DNA of 64,000 nt. Origin: Armillaria gallica (taxonomy: Eukaryota; Basidiomycota; Agaricomycetes; Agaricales; Physalacriaceae). Positions 12,035 through 22,660 of this stretch are shown piece after piece. The DNA is taken from contig JBANDB010000021.1 in the NCBI GenBank assembly GCA_037576215.1, forward strand, positions 310,001 to 374,000, in the 5' to 3' direction. The first letter of the stretch is position 1; every line of letters begins with the position of its first letter. A model generated the notes under the pieces. It was not told the DNA's origin. It saw nothing but the letters and a program-made list of their open reading frames with translations, and ran no database searches. The position numbers and the translations under genes were made by a program.

Positions 12035-12035
12035 C

Positions 12036-13393
12036 ATAGTTTGGATCATCATAATCTTTTGTACACACTATTATACAATATATATTGCATATTCTATACC
12101 AGAATTACCCCCCTCCGACACTCAGAAATGTGAGCTATATGGTATTTTGGAGATTTTCACTATCACCCTTTTTACCATGGATTTCAAAGGTTTGTAATGT
12201 ACTCCTGGGATGTTCTGAGGTTTTTAACATCAAGGAATTTATTGGAAACAACTCTAAAATTTTCTGAGGTCTAGAAACATAAATATTCATATGTGCCCCT
12301 CTTAAACTGTTATATCATTATTATAATTGATACTGAGACCCCACAAATGAAACCTACGTCTTTGGGGGTTTTCAAGGACAGGGAATTGAATGGTAACATT
12401 CCCAGAGCAATCTGATGCTTAGAAAACAACATAATGTGTATTTTACCCTCAATTCCCTATTTTTCATAGTGTTTTGGTAGTCATATATAGCTAATGAGGA
12501 TGTATTCTAAGGTTTTCATAATGTAGAAATCGAATGGTAAAGTCCCTGAAGTGATCCAGTGCACATAGCACACTCCAAAAGCAAATAATCCCCTTTTTAC
12601 ACCCTTTTTCACTATATTACTCCTTTTAAACACTCTCCAAGGCCCTTATACTTCACCAGATAGTTCAATTTTATATTATTTATATTTAGATATATAATAG
12701 TACCATCCTCTGGCCCACAAACCACCCAGAGGATGCTCCAATAGGCCTAAACCCCTATTCAGTCCAAAAATAGACTGATATTATTGATAGCATTCTGCAC
12801 TGCCACTATATCCAAACCAATTTCAATGCATCCATCCATTTCTAGCCGCATTTCAATAAAATAACCTTACAGACATAAAGAATAGTATAGGGCAAGGACC
12901 TCTCTTTAATATTGGGCCAATCTATTGAAAAATGAGCAGGATTTTTGAGAAGAAGCAGATTTTTAATGCATCTTTTTTTCTTTTGATTCATCCAGCCTTT
13001 TTTGGCTGAATATTGATGGGGTCATCATACTATCTAATCATAGATTATTATAAGGGGCCTAGAGTTTAATTATAGCCTATCCCAATAAAGAATAGGCTAG
13101 ATTTTTAAGAAACATTGATCTGGCATTCTAAATCTGACTCTAATTTTAAAAATAGCAAAAATATGCAATTGATGCTAATAATAGATCATCTCCTCATCAC
13201 TCCATTCTAAAATAGTCTCACTTAGACCTCCTATCAATATCGCATCCCAAAATAGGATATCGCCCTCCTCTAGCAGATATTGCTTGAATTGTGTTATCAT
13301 ACTATAAGGATAAGCTTATCATTATAATGTAACTATGTAATTCTTAAATGTATTACAATAAGATTTATTGCATTATCACTAGTGAATTGGATG
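12036..13393 (-). repeat. E1 right inverted-repeat arm, outer piece
   Basis: Near-perfect reverse complement of 500-1,861; the differences seen are single transitions (for example near 12,048, 13,233 and 13,303). It follows the H2 3' end directly and finishes at the GATTTGC duplication. Confidence 0.9.
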
Positions 13394-13963
13394 GATTTGC
13401 CAGAAAGATCTTGTTTGGCAGCAAGTTGCTGGGCCCCCCATCAACAGAAGGAGTCTCAATTTGCTGCTTCTCAAGACCAGTCTCTGAGGCTATCTTGATA
13501 GAACTCATTTGCAAGCCTTTGGGATGTTTTAAATGAGCTGCAACATTGAACCATGGAGAACCATGTAGAACAGGTGGGCTTTCGCAAAGGTTGGCATTAC
13601 ATAGGTGCAGAAACAAAACAAGAGCATTCTCAGCAGTAAAGGCCTCTGCAGTCACACCTAACAGCATCGACCACATGCCATGCTTAACCTCACAAAGCTT
13701 CACAGGTTTATCTCTGTCATCGGCACTGCATGCATACTGTGAGAGCATTTTAGTGGAGGCTGGGCAAATAAAAAGGACCACTTACCATCAGACATTGCAT
13801 GGGGGGAGGGGCGGCATCATGAGCCCACTTCAACAAAATCAAAGAAGAGATTGTAACACAGTGCAATAAGGTTGTTATGGCATCTTTGTTTCATGGTGCA
13901 AAAGCACTGATACTCCCTTGAACTTCCTGCCAAACCTTGGAGTAGCCATGCTCAATGGCAAAC
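13394..13963 (-). pseudogene. Gene X, two penultimate exons with a 49-nt intron (unrecognised)
   Basis: Minus-strand coding. The exon at 13,786-13,963 is joined to 13,394-13,736 across an intron at 13,737-13,785 with donor GTAAGT and acceptor CACAG. The upstream exon starts after a CTAACAG acceptor. Splicing keeps one frame, which then runs in phase into the 131-499 segment once E1 is removed. One TGA in the upstream exon sits where a CGA would restore reading. No domain recognised. Confidence 0.55.
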
Positions 13964-14129
13964 CTGTTAGGATGGAAGGTGTAAGGGAGCCTTAGTCTTG
14001 CAGCACACAATGTAGCTTAGACCAACATATATTGATCAGTTACAAAAGGTGTACAAGATAAAAGCTACTATTATGTAAAGCTATGCATGAAATATATAGG
14101 TGTATTGGCAAAGCTGATACCAATCAGTA

Positions 14130-17100
14130 TTAAATAATGAGATGGTTGTAGATATGGGTATTGCCCATTACCCCCCCTCCCCCTGACCAGACTGCATCAG
14201 CAGTCTTGACACCCTCTAAGCACTGAGATCGTTGTCCAGGCTTAAGACTCAAGTCAGAGTCCTCAGACAGCACATGTTGCAGTGTGGAGTCATCCATAGG
14301 TGTGTTGATCGTGGCACTGTTAGGTGCATTGTCAAGCTCATGTTCTCCATCAGCATTATCCATCATGGGGACATTGGGTTTCAGCTCATCAGAACCCAGG
14401 TCCAACAATGTCAGTGTAGATGTCAGTGTAGGTGGTATGATGGGGTTGGGTGGGGGGAACACATTGAGCCAAGTAAAACAGCTATCCTCACTATGAAACA
14501 ACCAATAAGACTGGGCCATAGGTGGCTGTGATGGTGACTGAGATTTGTATTGCTTGTAGTACAGGATCATGCAGATGCAATGTGTGTCTCCTTTGCCTGG
14601 GGACCACCATCTCTGCAAGGATACAGCTATGGCTGGTTCACCATACCAACAGATACATTCCAAACATTCCAGTTCCAGTCACAGAAGTGCATGTTATTAT
14701 GTTGATCTACCTATATTAATGCCAATGGGTATGCACTATCCAGCATGTCCTGGGTGATAGCACAGGATGCCAAGTGACAAACTACATCTAGTTCTGACAA
14801 GTTCTCACCGTTACTGTGAAAGACCATCCATTGCAACATAGGAGCCCCAGATGCGACTGTTATTGGTAGCTTCTCAGTCTGTTCCATGTTCCATGACCTG
14901 ATGAAGTCCACATAATACTGCAGGCAAAACATAATGCCTGAGAAGTGTCTCACATAATATTTTTTCACTGTCGTAGGGTGAAGGAACTGCATCAGCAGCA
15001 TCCCCTATATGCTAGCATAGCTGGCATGGTAGGATGTGTCCATGAGTATGCCACTGGTGGGGTTAGGTCCATTAGGCCAAAAATGGTGAGCAGTGTACTG
15101 ACACCAGTCATCCAATGACCCATTCACAAGCATGGGCAAAGCAGCCCCATTCACAATAGATCCAGGTCTAGTATATAGGAAGTGGGGGTGGATGGGTATG
15201 AAGTACGGATGCAGCAGTCCCTGAGCAAGGACATGCAATCAGTCATCCTTCTCAAAACTCTCCACTATCTCATGCATTGATAAGCCATGGTACTGCCCAA
15301 TCATGGATGTTGCAATATGTTGGAACTCCCACAGGAGCCATAGCGTGGCTTGCCAGCCAGGGCAGCACATGTGTACGAACACAACAGATGCTTGCACTTC
15401 ATGTACATTCATAGGAAAGCCTCTGGGATTCAGTTGACTTGCCATATCAGGGGGAATGGGAATGGCCATTCCCTTCTCCAGTGCTTTTGTGGTGTCCACA
15501 GCCTCATGATCCATGTACATTATATTCATGTGGGGGTCATACAGGAACCCTGGCCCATACATTCCTCTGAAGGAATTATCCTGTTCCATCCCCAATGGTA
15601 CAGTACTATTCTTGACTGTTCAAAGCCAGAGAGGTGGTTTACCAGGGTGGTGGAGATGCCAACTACAGTGTTGTACAAAGAGACAAGCTCATTGCACCAA
15701 GTTCAACATGTTCAGTTCTTCATTCTCATCACTGCTCAACCCCACACCCTCTATCATGTCAGCCATGGGTCAATTTCAATGGCATGCTTGGGGTAAGAGC
15801 CATTGGGCAGGGGCATCATTGGGAGCTCATAAGAGAGATCTGCAATTAACTCTTCAAGGGTTATGCAGTGGTCTATAACCCAGCCTGTGAACCTCCTCTG
15901 GTCATACAAATCTAGCGCCTCATTGTGCACATCCTCATCCATGAGGCATTGATGCCTCTTAGGCCAAGTGGTGACAACATCGGCAGATTGCTTCATTGGC
16001 CATCCACTAGGTGAGTCTCTCATTCTCAAGAAGCCAGGGCCCTCCCATGCCCAAGGCATGGTGAATCCACCCCTTCCCCACTCTTGTGGTGCACGTTGCA
16101 GTGGATAATCCTCATCATTCTCGAGAAAACTGTCGAGGTTGTTCCAACGGTACTGCTCCACATGATGGGGGCCCAAATCACAGTACCATTTGTGTGAGTG
16201 TTGTTACTCCAATTTGGGAGAAGGCTGATACTTGTGGAGCAGCTTCTCGAGTTTCTTACATCAGTGCACCAGGTCCCAATTCATCAAGAGCTGGTCGTGT
16301 AGTGCACCAGTTGTCACATCATCAGGGGATGCATGTGCATCTGCCAGTTCTTGTGCCTGTAACTCAAGGACTTGTTTGGGAATGAGTACCATTTCAGCCC
16401 TCTGGCAGGTGCACTCTATGTTCCTGTTCTCCTTGTGTCAATGTCTACAATCCTCAGCCAGTTGCTACCATTCTAAGTCACAGGGAGATGCCCTCTGTTT
16501 CTCCTTTCCATGGTAGTATTCATCCTCCTCTGCTTCATTGTCATCGTAAGCTATCCTGCGATATGAGCGGTGGTGAGGGGATGGGCTACATTGGTGAGGT
16601 TGGTTGTTATAACTACCACCTATCTTGCACCATGCCCAAGGCTCTGTCAGCATGTCCTGTTCTCTAGATGGTCCTGCCATAGGTATGGCATGTTGCTGTG
16701 TCAAAGCTGTTCCTACCGCAAAAATGTTGGTAGTCTGGTCAATAGCCATAGGTACTTCCTCACCTGTATGTGCTGTAGTCTCAGTGCCCGTCAGTTGCCC
16801 TGTGTGCTGGTAGGTGCAAATCCACCATATAATATTGGTGGTGGCTGTAATAAATGGTGGTGATTGGCCAAACAGGGTGTACATATACAGGTTAGGCCAG
16901 CCAATGCTGGCTGTCTAAGTGTTCAGGCTTGCTAATGGTGGATAGGCTCTATATGATGCCAGGGGACCAGCCTGGTTTGGTGGCATTCCCCCACTGGTAC
17001 CTGTCATCCAATATGGGAAAAGTGGCCAATTCCCATTCATGTTGGGGTTGTCGCTGGATGTAGAAGACATGTATTGCATAAGCAAAAGTATGGCAAGTGT

Positions 17101-17300
17101 GATTTGTTGTTTCAACATCATGGGATGCTCAAGAGTTGTGCTGTGGGGCCCCCTGCTCATTATAGGGGATCATTGTCTTGAAAATATTTCCTGGCACTGC
17201 TCTTCCAGTGTCAATGTCAAGGGGCAAATCTTCTTGCCTAATGCTGCCAAGCTCATTGTCCATGCATGGTTCAAGGCACCTGATTGCCCCACTCTTTGGC
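14130..17300 (-). pseudogene. Unrecognised minus-strand coding region, probably gene X 5' part
   Basis: A series of open segments in a consistent order: 17,160-15,754 in one frame, 15,595-14,711 in a second (continuous through a TGA and a TAG), then 14,663-14,130 in a third. This is what a multi-exon gene with a few nonsense mutations looks like. Composition is rich in W, P, M and H (e.g. GGFTMPWAWEGPGFLRM at about 16,060). I cannot assign a family. It could be the 5' part of gene X or an extra open frame downstream of Gypsy A pol. 13,964-14,129 holds nothing clear. Confidence 0.4.
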
Positions 17301-17319
17301 TTTTTTTGGCAGTTGTTTA

Positions 17320-18670
17320 GGTGATGTGACCCCTATCACTTTGAGATAACAGTCTAACACTGCAAAGTCCTTGCAGTGAGCCAACAGCTCCCATGTCATA
17401 TCACCTAGGCTCCATCACACTTGTAGTTCCAGCTTGTTGCACTGAGGCCAACAATGACTGATGATTTCCTCTATGAATCATTTGGCATTATCCAGAGCCC
17501 CAAAGTTGTACAGCTCAGGTTGATCACAATTCAGAAATAGTGTGTTGTTGTTAGTGTGGTGGGGATGTAACAGGCTCACATGAAATTTCAGGTGTATCTG
17601 CCTGGTCTGCAATGCCAGTGGTAGTTCCAACATGTAGTTTGATGTTTCCGAGTATGATTCCATGACTTTGTATGGGCCAATATACTTAGGGCATAGTTTT
17701 CTAGCCCTGCCTTTTGGTATGTTAAGGTTTTTTGTCAAGAGGTACACCAAATCACCCATCTTTATGCTAGGCTCCTCCCCCCACTTCTTGTTGGCCCTGC
17801 TAGTCTGGAATGCCTAGGCTTCAATGATAGCATCATGTGCAGATGCAAGGTTCAATAATTCTATCTCCACAAAGACTCATACACCTGGTACAATCTGTTC
17901 CATGTGCCATATCTTACATATCATGGATGGCATATAACCCCCATTCAGTTCAAACAGTGCAAATTTTATCATGTCATTCATACTTGCATTAATCGCGAAC
18001 TCTGTCAACTCCATCTTGCCATACCAGTCCCTCTGGTCAGGGCATAACCCAGTGCAAAACATCTGGCCAATCGATCAGTTCATCCATTCAGTCATACTAT
18101 TCATCTGAGGATGAAAGGATGTCAACATCAACAGTCAAGACCCCAGCATCTTGTGTAGCTCCCTCCACCACTTAGAGGTGAATTTGGGATCTCTATCACT
18201 GACTATTGAGCTAGGGAGTCCATGCAAACAGACAATTTCCTGCATATATACTCCTAACAATTGACATGCAGTCATCATGGTGTGTACTGGTATGAGATGT
18301 ATCATACTTGTCATGCGACATACTATAACCCAAAGGTAGTTGAATTTCCTACCATCATCGCTCACCACTTCAGGGAATAGGCCAACGAAGTCCATTCTGA
18401 TAGAGTCCCAAGGCTTCATAGGGATGGGCGGTGTATGCAATTTCCTGGGGGTCAGTTTAGTATTCCCCTTGCACTTCTGACATTCTTAACAAGTCTTGCA
18501 GAATAATTTCACATCGGACACCATCCAAGGCCACCAATATCACCATTGCACATATTCCAACATGCACTGGAACCCATAATATTCCAGTGCTTGGTGCACT
18601 TGGTCCAACACCACTCCCTGCAGCAACTTGTCACTGTGATTCACCCTAAGGATACCAGCCAGATTTCTAC
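17320..18670 (-). pseudogene. Gypsy A integrase and chromodomain (pol 3' part)
   Basis: The integrase core includes WDSIRMDFVGLFPE (first catalytic Asp, about 18,400) and LPSSIVSDRDPKF (second Asp, about 18,200). Then come a CDS-like stretch at 18,062-17,877, the C-terminal KYIGPYKV segment and the HLKFHVSLLHP motif (17,759-17,580). These are followed by a chromodomain-like sequence, FIEEIISHCWP through WSLGDMTWELLAHCKDF (about 17,480-17,340), with two internal TGA codons. The chromodomain marks a chromovirus-clade Gypsy. The zinc-finger part upstream is damaged (YWWPWMVSDVKLF, about 18,530). The sequence is cut by E2 at 18,671. Confidence 0.85.
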
Positions 18671-19369
18671 TTAAATAGTGTAAGTTGAAAATATTCAATT
18701 TCTCAGGATTATATGGTATATTAGTCAGCAGGCCAACTCTTGACATCATGACATCATTAGAAAATCCAGCAGACCTAGGAATTGAACCCAGGATCTTAAA
18801 AAGATTTTTAATAATATCACATGACTTTTCCAAGAAGACATGCTAACCATGGTACCATACTAGCATTATATATTCATGTAATTATCTCTCTATATGGCCT
18901 CCCTCTCTTATATTTATAATATCCCAATTGGGCCCTCCCTTTGGTGCACTTTTTTTTTCCCTTATTGGGCTGGTCAAATCAGCCCATCAATTGCACCTAG
19001 AATTGGCTCTCCCATGGCATTGATGGCATCAATATCAGGCTATTTTCGGACAAAATTCGCATTTTAACTCATTTTGGGCTTCCTCAGGCTACTGGGTGGG
19101 TCAGGGGATGGTACTAGTATATGCCTAAACATAAATAGCATAAAAGCGAACCCTCTGGTGAGGTATTGGGGCTCTGGGGAGGGGGTAAAAAGGGTAAAAT
19201 AGTGAAAAATAGCGGAAAATCACCGAAATTCGTGTTTTTGGGGTACTACGCACATCGGATTGCTTTGAAAACTTGACCAATGAATTCCCTGACCTTGAAA
19301 ACCCCCAAACAGCCCCTCTACAGTATATGTGGCACATTTTATAGCTAGGCATAATCAGGAAAATTGGCT
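18671..19369 (+). repeat. E2 left arm
   Basis: Inverted copy of 20,159-20,852 with very high identity. Includes the tRNA-like segment at about 18,754-18,850 and a poly-T run near 18,950. The open frame at 19,125-19,352 on the minus strand is repeated in the other arm and is not a gene. Confidence 0.85.
18754..18850 (-). other. tRNA-like (tRNA-Pro-like) sequence in E2 left arm
   Basis: On the minus strand: GGTTAGCATG near the 5' side, an anticodon-arm-like GTCTTCTTGGAAAAGTC (loop CTTGGAA, anticodon TGG), then an exact-length T-arm, CCTGG GTTCAATTC CTAGG. The B box GGTTCAATTCC is intact. No acceptor stem pairs, so this is not a functional tRNA; it resembles the head of a tRNA-derived SINE. Confidence 0.45.
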
Positions 19370-20158
19370 TTTTATGGTGCTGCGTACATTGGATCGCTCC
19401 GGAAATGTTACCAATCGATTTCTACACTATATAAACCCTAGAATACATCTTCATATGCTATATATGACCACAGGATTGCTATGTAAAATAGGGGATTGAG
19501 GGGGAAACACAGTGTATTTTGTTTTCTAGGCATCGCGTCGGTCTGGAGACATCACCAATCGATTCCTCGACATTTAAAACCCCCAAAAGACTCTTGGTTA
19601 CATTTATGGGGTCTCAGAAACGATGGAAATAATGATGTAACAGTTTAGGAGGAACACATAGGGAAACGCACATTTCAGAGCTTCAGAGAACTTCGGAATT
19701 GTTACCAATGAATTCCTTGACCTTGAAAACCCCAGAACATCCCAGGAACACATTTAAAACCTTTGAAATCCGTGGTAAAAAAGGTGATAGTGAAAATATG
19801 TGAAATACCATATATCTCACATTTCTGAATGTTGGAGAAGGTATTTCTGCTATAGAATACATGATATATATTGTATAATAGTGTGTACAAAAAATTAGGA
19901 TGATCTGAAATGTATTGGCAGAGATATAAGGAGATCTTTCTGAAAATGAGAAGGAGCACCCCCCAGATTCCAACATGGCCTGGGGACTATCAGATTCGGA
20001 TTCCTGGACCCAAAAAATGATAGACTCATCTATCATCCCTGGGGGTCATTTTCAATAGTGCAATATCTGTGCACATAGTATACCTTTATGCATAACTAAT
20101 AGCACACCCATTACTTTGGAGTTTTGACACATGAACCCCAAGGATGATTGGTGATTCT

Positions 20159-20852
20159 AAGCCAATTTTCCTGATTATGCCTAGTTATAAAATGTGCCAC
20201 ATATACTGTAGAGGGGCTGTTTGGGGGTTTTCAAGGTCAGGGAATTCATTGGTCAAGTTTTCAAAGCAATCCGATGTGCGTAGTACCCCAAAAACACGAA
20301 TTTCGGTGATTTTCCGCTATTTTTCACTATTTTACCCTTTTTACCCCCTCCCCAGAGCCCCAATACCTCACCAGAGGGTTCGCTTTTATGCTATTTATGT
20401 TTAGGCATATACTAGTACCATCCCCTGACCCACCCAGTAGCCTGAGGAAGCCCAAAATGAGTTAAAATGCGAATTTTGTCCGAAAATAGCCTGATATTGA
20501 TGCCATCAATGCCATGGGAGAGCCAATTCTAGGTGCAATTGATGGGCTGATTTGACCAGCCCAATAAGGGAAAAAAAAAGTGCACCAAAGGGAGGGCCCA
20601 ATTGGGATATTATAAATATAAGAGAGGGAGGCCATATAGAGAGATAATTACATGAATATATAATGCTAGTATGGTACCATGGTTAGCATGTCTTCTTGGA
20701 AAAGTCATGTGATATTATTAAAAATCTTTTTAAGATCCTGGGTTCAATTCCTAGGTCTGCTGGATTTTCTAATGATGTCATGATGTCAAGAGTTGGCCTG
20801 CTGACTAATATACCATATAATCCTGAGAAATTGAATATTTTTAACTGACACT
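20159..20852 (-). repeat. E2 right arm
   Basis: Reverse complement of 18,671-19,369; ends at AACTGACACT, where the MITE inserted. The last six bases of the arm are displaced to 21,418-21,423. Confidence 0.85.
20663..20759 (+). other. tRNA-like (tRNA-Pro-like) sequence in E2 right arm
   Basis: Mirror copy of the 18,754-18,850 sequence: GGTTAGCATG, anticodon-like loop CTTGGAA and T-arm GGTTCAATTCC. Because E2 is palindromic, any pol III transcript from one copy would head into the loop and the other arm. Confidence 0.45.
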
Positions 20853-21407
20853 CATATTGTGTTTTCAGTGTTGTATAGGATGTCACTTCATATCAAGCTG
20901 GAATTTTGATTTTTTGAGCCAGATTTCTACTTTTTTTTTGAATGAAAGTACATATGTTTAATGTCAAATCTGCCATTTCTGACTGTGGGAATTTTGAGTG
21001 CCACAAACAGCTAAATTTCCACAAGATCAACGACTTTATAACTACCTATTTGACTCCCTGCAGAGTACTTGCTTCTCCTTCCACTCAAGCTTGTGTTCTT
21101 TCTAGATCCCTTCAATTGAGGCATGACAGTGGATAGAATTCAACAGACTTGACAATAGAATTTTGCATCCACTTGCCATATCAGGCTATTATATAATACA
21201 TGCACAGCCATCCAACAGCCAAATCTGTGGTCATTTGACCCAATTTTTGACCAGACATAAAAAAGGCCCTGTAAGTACATGCATAAGGTCAAGATATGTT
21301 CAAATTTATAATATGAAGCCAAAGCGTACTGAGTTGCAGGAGCCTTAGGCAAAATACTAATTGTCATCAAAGCTTGTCACAAAGTGATGTCCTACACCAT
21401 ATATGTC
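20853..21407. mobile_element. Small inverted-repeat element (MITE-like) inside E2
   Basis: Flanked by an exact 10-bp duplication, AACTGACACT (20,843-20,852 and 21,408-21,417). The ends are imperfect inverted repeats (TGTTGTATAGGATGTCACTT against TGGTGTAGGACATCACTTT). A 10-bp TSD would suit a Mutator-like origin, but the termini are too degraded to assign. No coding potential; the short open frames in it are not credible. A run of nine or more T lies at about 20,931. Confidence 0.55.
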
Positions 21408-21428
21408 AACTGACACTATTTAATCTGT

Positions 21429-22652
21429 TAAAGTAGTATTCATAGGTGGGGATACATAGTACCCTTTCACCACCATGGTTCTGGGTTCAGATCAGCGCAT
21501 CCAGTATCTCAAACTGGCTATGCTCTCTGGGGGCATCGAGTACAATCTTGAACAGCACATTGTTGCAGTATCCATTCCAAATATTCACCATAAAGTCATT
21601 GTCCTCCATTAGAATGTGGTCTAGGCTAGGCCCACTGCATAGCATATCCTCGATTGTGATTCCTATTGCATCCGAGTGCACCATTAGGGCTGAGGGTGTT
21701 CCTGTTGTGGATGCTATGGCAACATTGGCTGCAAGCTCTTGTGCTTCCACATCTTGTAGTTTCAGCTTCTCTTGCAGCCGGCAATACCTCCAATATTCCT
21801 CTTCCTGCATCATGCACAATTCCACCACACTCCTAGTTACCTCCACAAATTGGTCAGGAGGGAGGTCCTCACCTGCAGGGTCAATCCTTGCATCAACACA
21901 TACATACTCTTGCACTATGTGGATGTCGTTGACATCATTATTCTCATAGTAGCAGGATAGGCAGTCTGCCACCATGTTATTCTCGCCTTTTATGTATATG
22001 ATATCAAAATCAAATCTGGAGAGATAATCCATCCACCACATCTGCCAGCCTGTGAGATTGGACTGCATCTTGAAAAACTCAAGAGCCTTATGATCGGTAA
22101 TAATGTGGATGCGATATCCCATGAGTTTGTCTTCCCACTTCATCAACACCTCCAGAATTGCCAATGTTTCAAGTTCATGTACTTGGTAATTATGCTGTGC
22201 ATTCATGAATTTCTTTGACATGAAACTTGTGGGTTGGCACATCTGCCAAGATGTTCCCTGGCCATACATGGCCCCAATTCCAGACTTAGACACATCACAC
22301 ACCACCCATATCGGTTCTGCCACCTGGGGGTCAATTGATCGCAATATGGGTATCTTGTTGCATGTATGTTTGATCATGTTGAAACAATGTTGATGTATGA
22401 GGTGCCAGCTAAACGCATTCCCATTTTGAGTCATGGCTAATTGTGGCCCAGTGTATGCTGTGATATCTGGCAGAAACACCAATAAATACTGTACAAGGCC
22501 AACAAACCTCTGAATATCATGGTATATATGGGGAGTCTGCCACTCCATTATGCATGTGAGCTTATCTTCATCAGCATGTAGGCCATCATCATCAATAATG
22601 TATCCCAAGCAGTCTATACGTTCCGCATACAGTTTACATTTTGACCATTTAA
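21429..22652 (-). pseudogene. Gypsy A reverse transcriptase C-terminus and RNase H
   Basis: Minus strand, one frame. YLKWSKCKLYAERIDCLGYI (about 22,650-22,590) joins the RT thumb, GYIIDDDGLHADEDK follows, then the tether and RNase H (EPIWVVCDVSKSGIGAMYGQG; HIITDHKALEFF; WMDYLSRFDFDIIYIKGENN with the terminal Asp as VADCLS). This is the usual Gypsy order. The frame passes through a TGA at about 21,486, beyond which TQNHGGERVLCIPTYEYYF leads into the E2 breakpoint. Confidence 0.85.
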
Positions 22653-22660
22653 GGTACAGT

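Larger units (their letters stand above)
5796..12035 (+). mobile_element. H2, autonomous-type Helitron (decayed)
   Basis: It starts TATTAAGAGAGG immediately after the H1 hairpin. Its first 150 bp match the H1 5' end (shared GACATAATAAG and CTGGCCATTGCCA). It ends in a second hairpin at 11,946-12,034. It carries a RepHel gene in the same orientation. Downstream sequence at 12,036 is the E1 arm. It contains a hAT remnant at 10,263-11,269. Length is about 6.2 kb, or 5.2 kb without the hAT. Confidence 0.85.
500..13393. mobile_element. E1, giant foldback element (about 3.1 kb without its nested Helitrons)
   Basis: The element starts CATCCAATTCACTAGTGAT and ends with its reverse complement. It is flanked by the direct repeat GATTTGC (493-499 and 13,394-13,400), extendable to 8 bp depending on where the end is drawn. 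After removal of the Helitrons (2,238-12,035) what remains is almost entirely two opposed arms of about 1.5 kb around a loop near 1,986-2,119. Total length plus TSD (12,901) is 1 modulo 3, exactly the shift needed to rejoin gene X in frame. No transposase is visible, so it must be non-autonomous. Its inner part is homologous to E2 at 18,671-21,423. Confidence 0.8.
18671..21423. mobile_element. E2, foldback element related to E1
   Basis: The inverted ends are TTAAATAGTGTAAGTT (left) and, on the right, AACTGACACT followed after a nested MITE by ATTTAA. The left arm 18,671-19,369 is the near-perfect reverse complement of 20,159-20,852. The loop 19,370-20,158 is homologous to the E1 arm (about 1,330-2,110), so E2 looks like an E1-family member with part of one arm deleted. 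Flanking pentamers TCTAC and TCTGT could be a TSD changed by two transitions. Length plus 5 is 1 modulo 3, as the Gypsy A frame requires. No transposase is present. Confidence 0.75.

Noticed and set aside
1626..12267. Identical 60-residue open frames at 1,626-1,808 (minus) and 12,085-12,267 (plus)
   Set aside because: They are the same piece of the E1 inverted repeat, with no start context or domain.
19125..20404. Repeated frame beginning MPSYKMCHIYC on both strands of E2
   Set aside because: Product of the E2 palindrome; no homology recognised and no codon signal.
18658..20935. 16-bp direct repeat AGCCAGATTTCTACTT as a target duplication of E2
   Set aside because: The right-hand copy lies inside the 555-bp MITE, beyond the E2 arm. 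Frame arithmetic and the end sequences support 18,671 and 21,423 instead.
11901..21417. AACTGACACT at 11,901 as another MITE target duplication
   Set aside because: No second copy or element end is next to it; a chance third occurrence.
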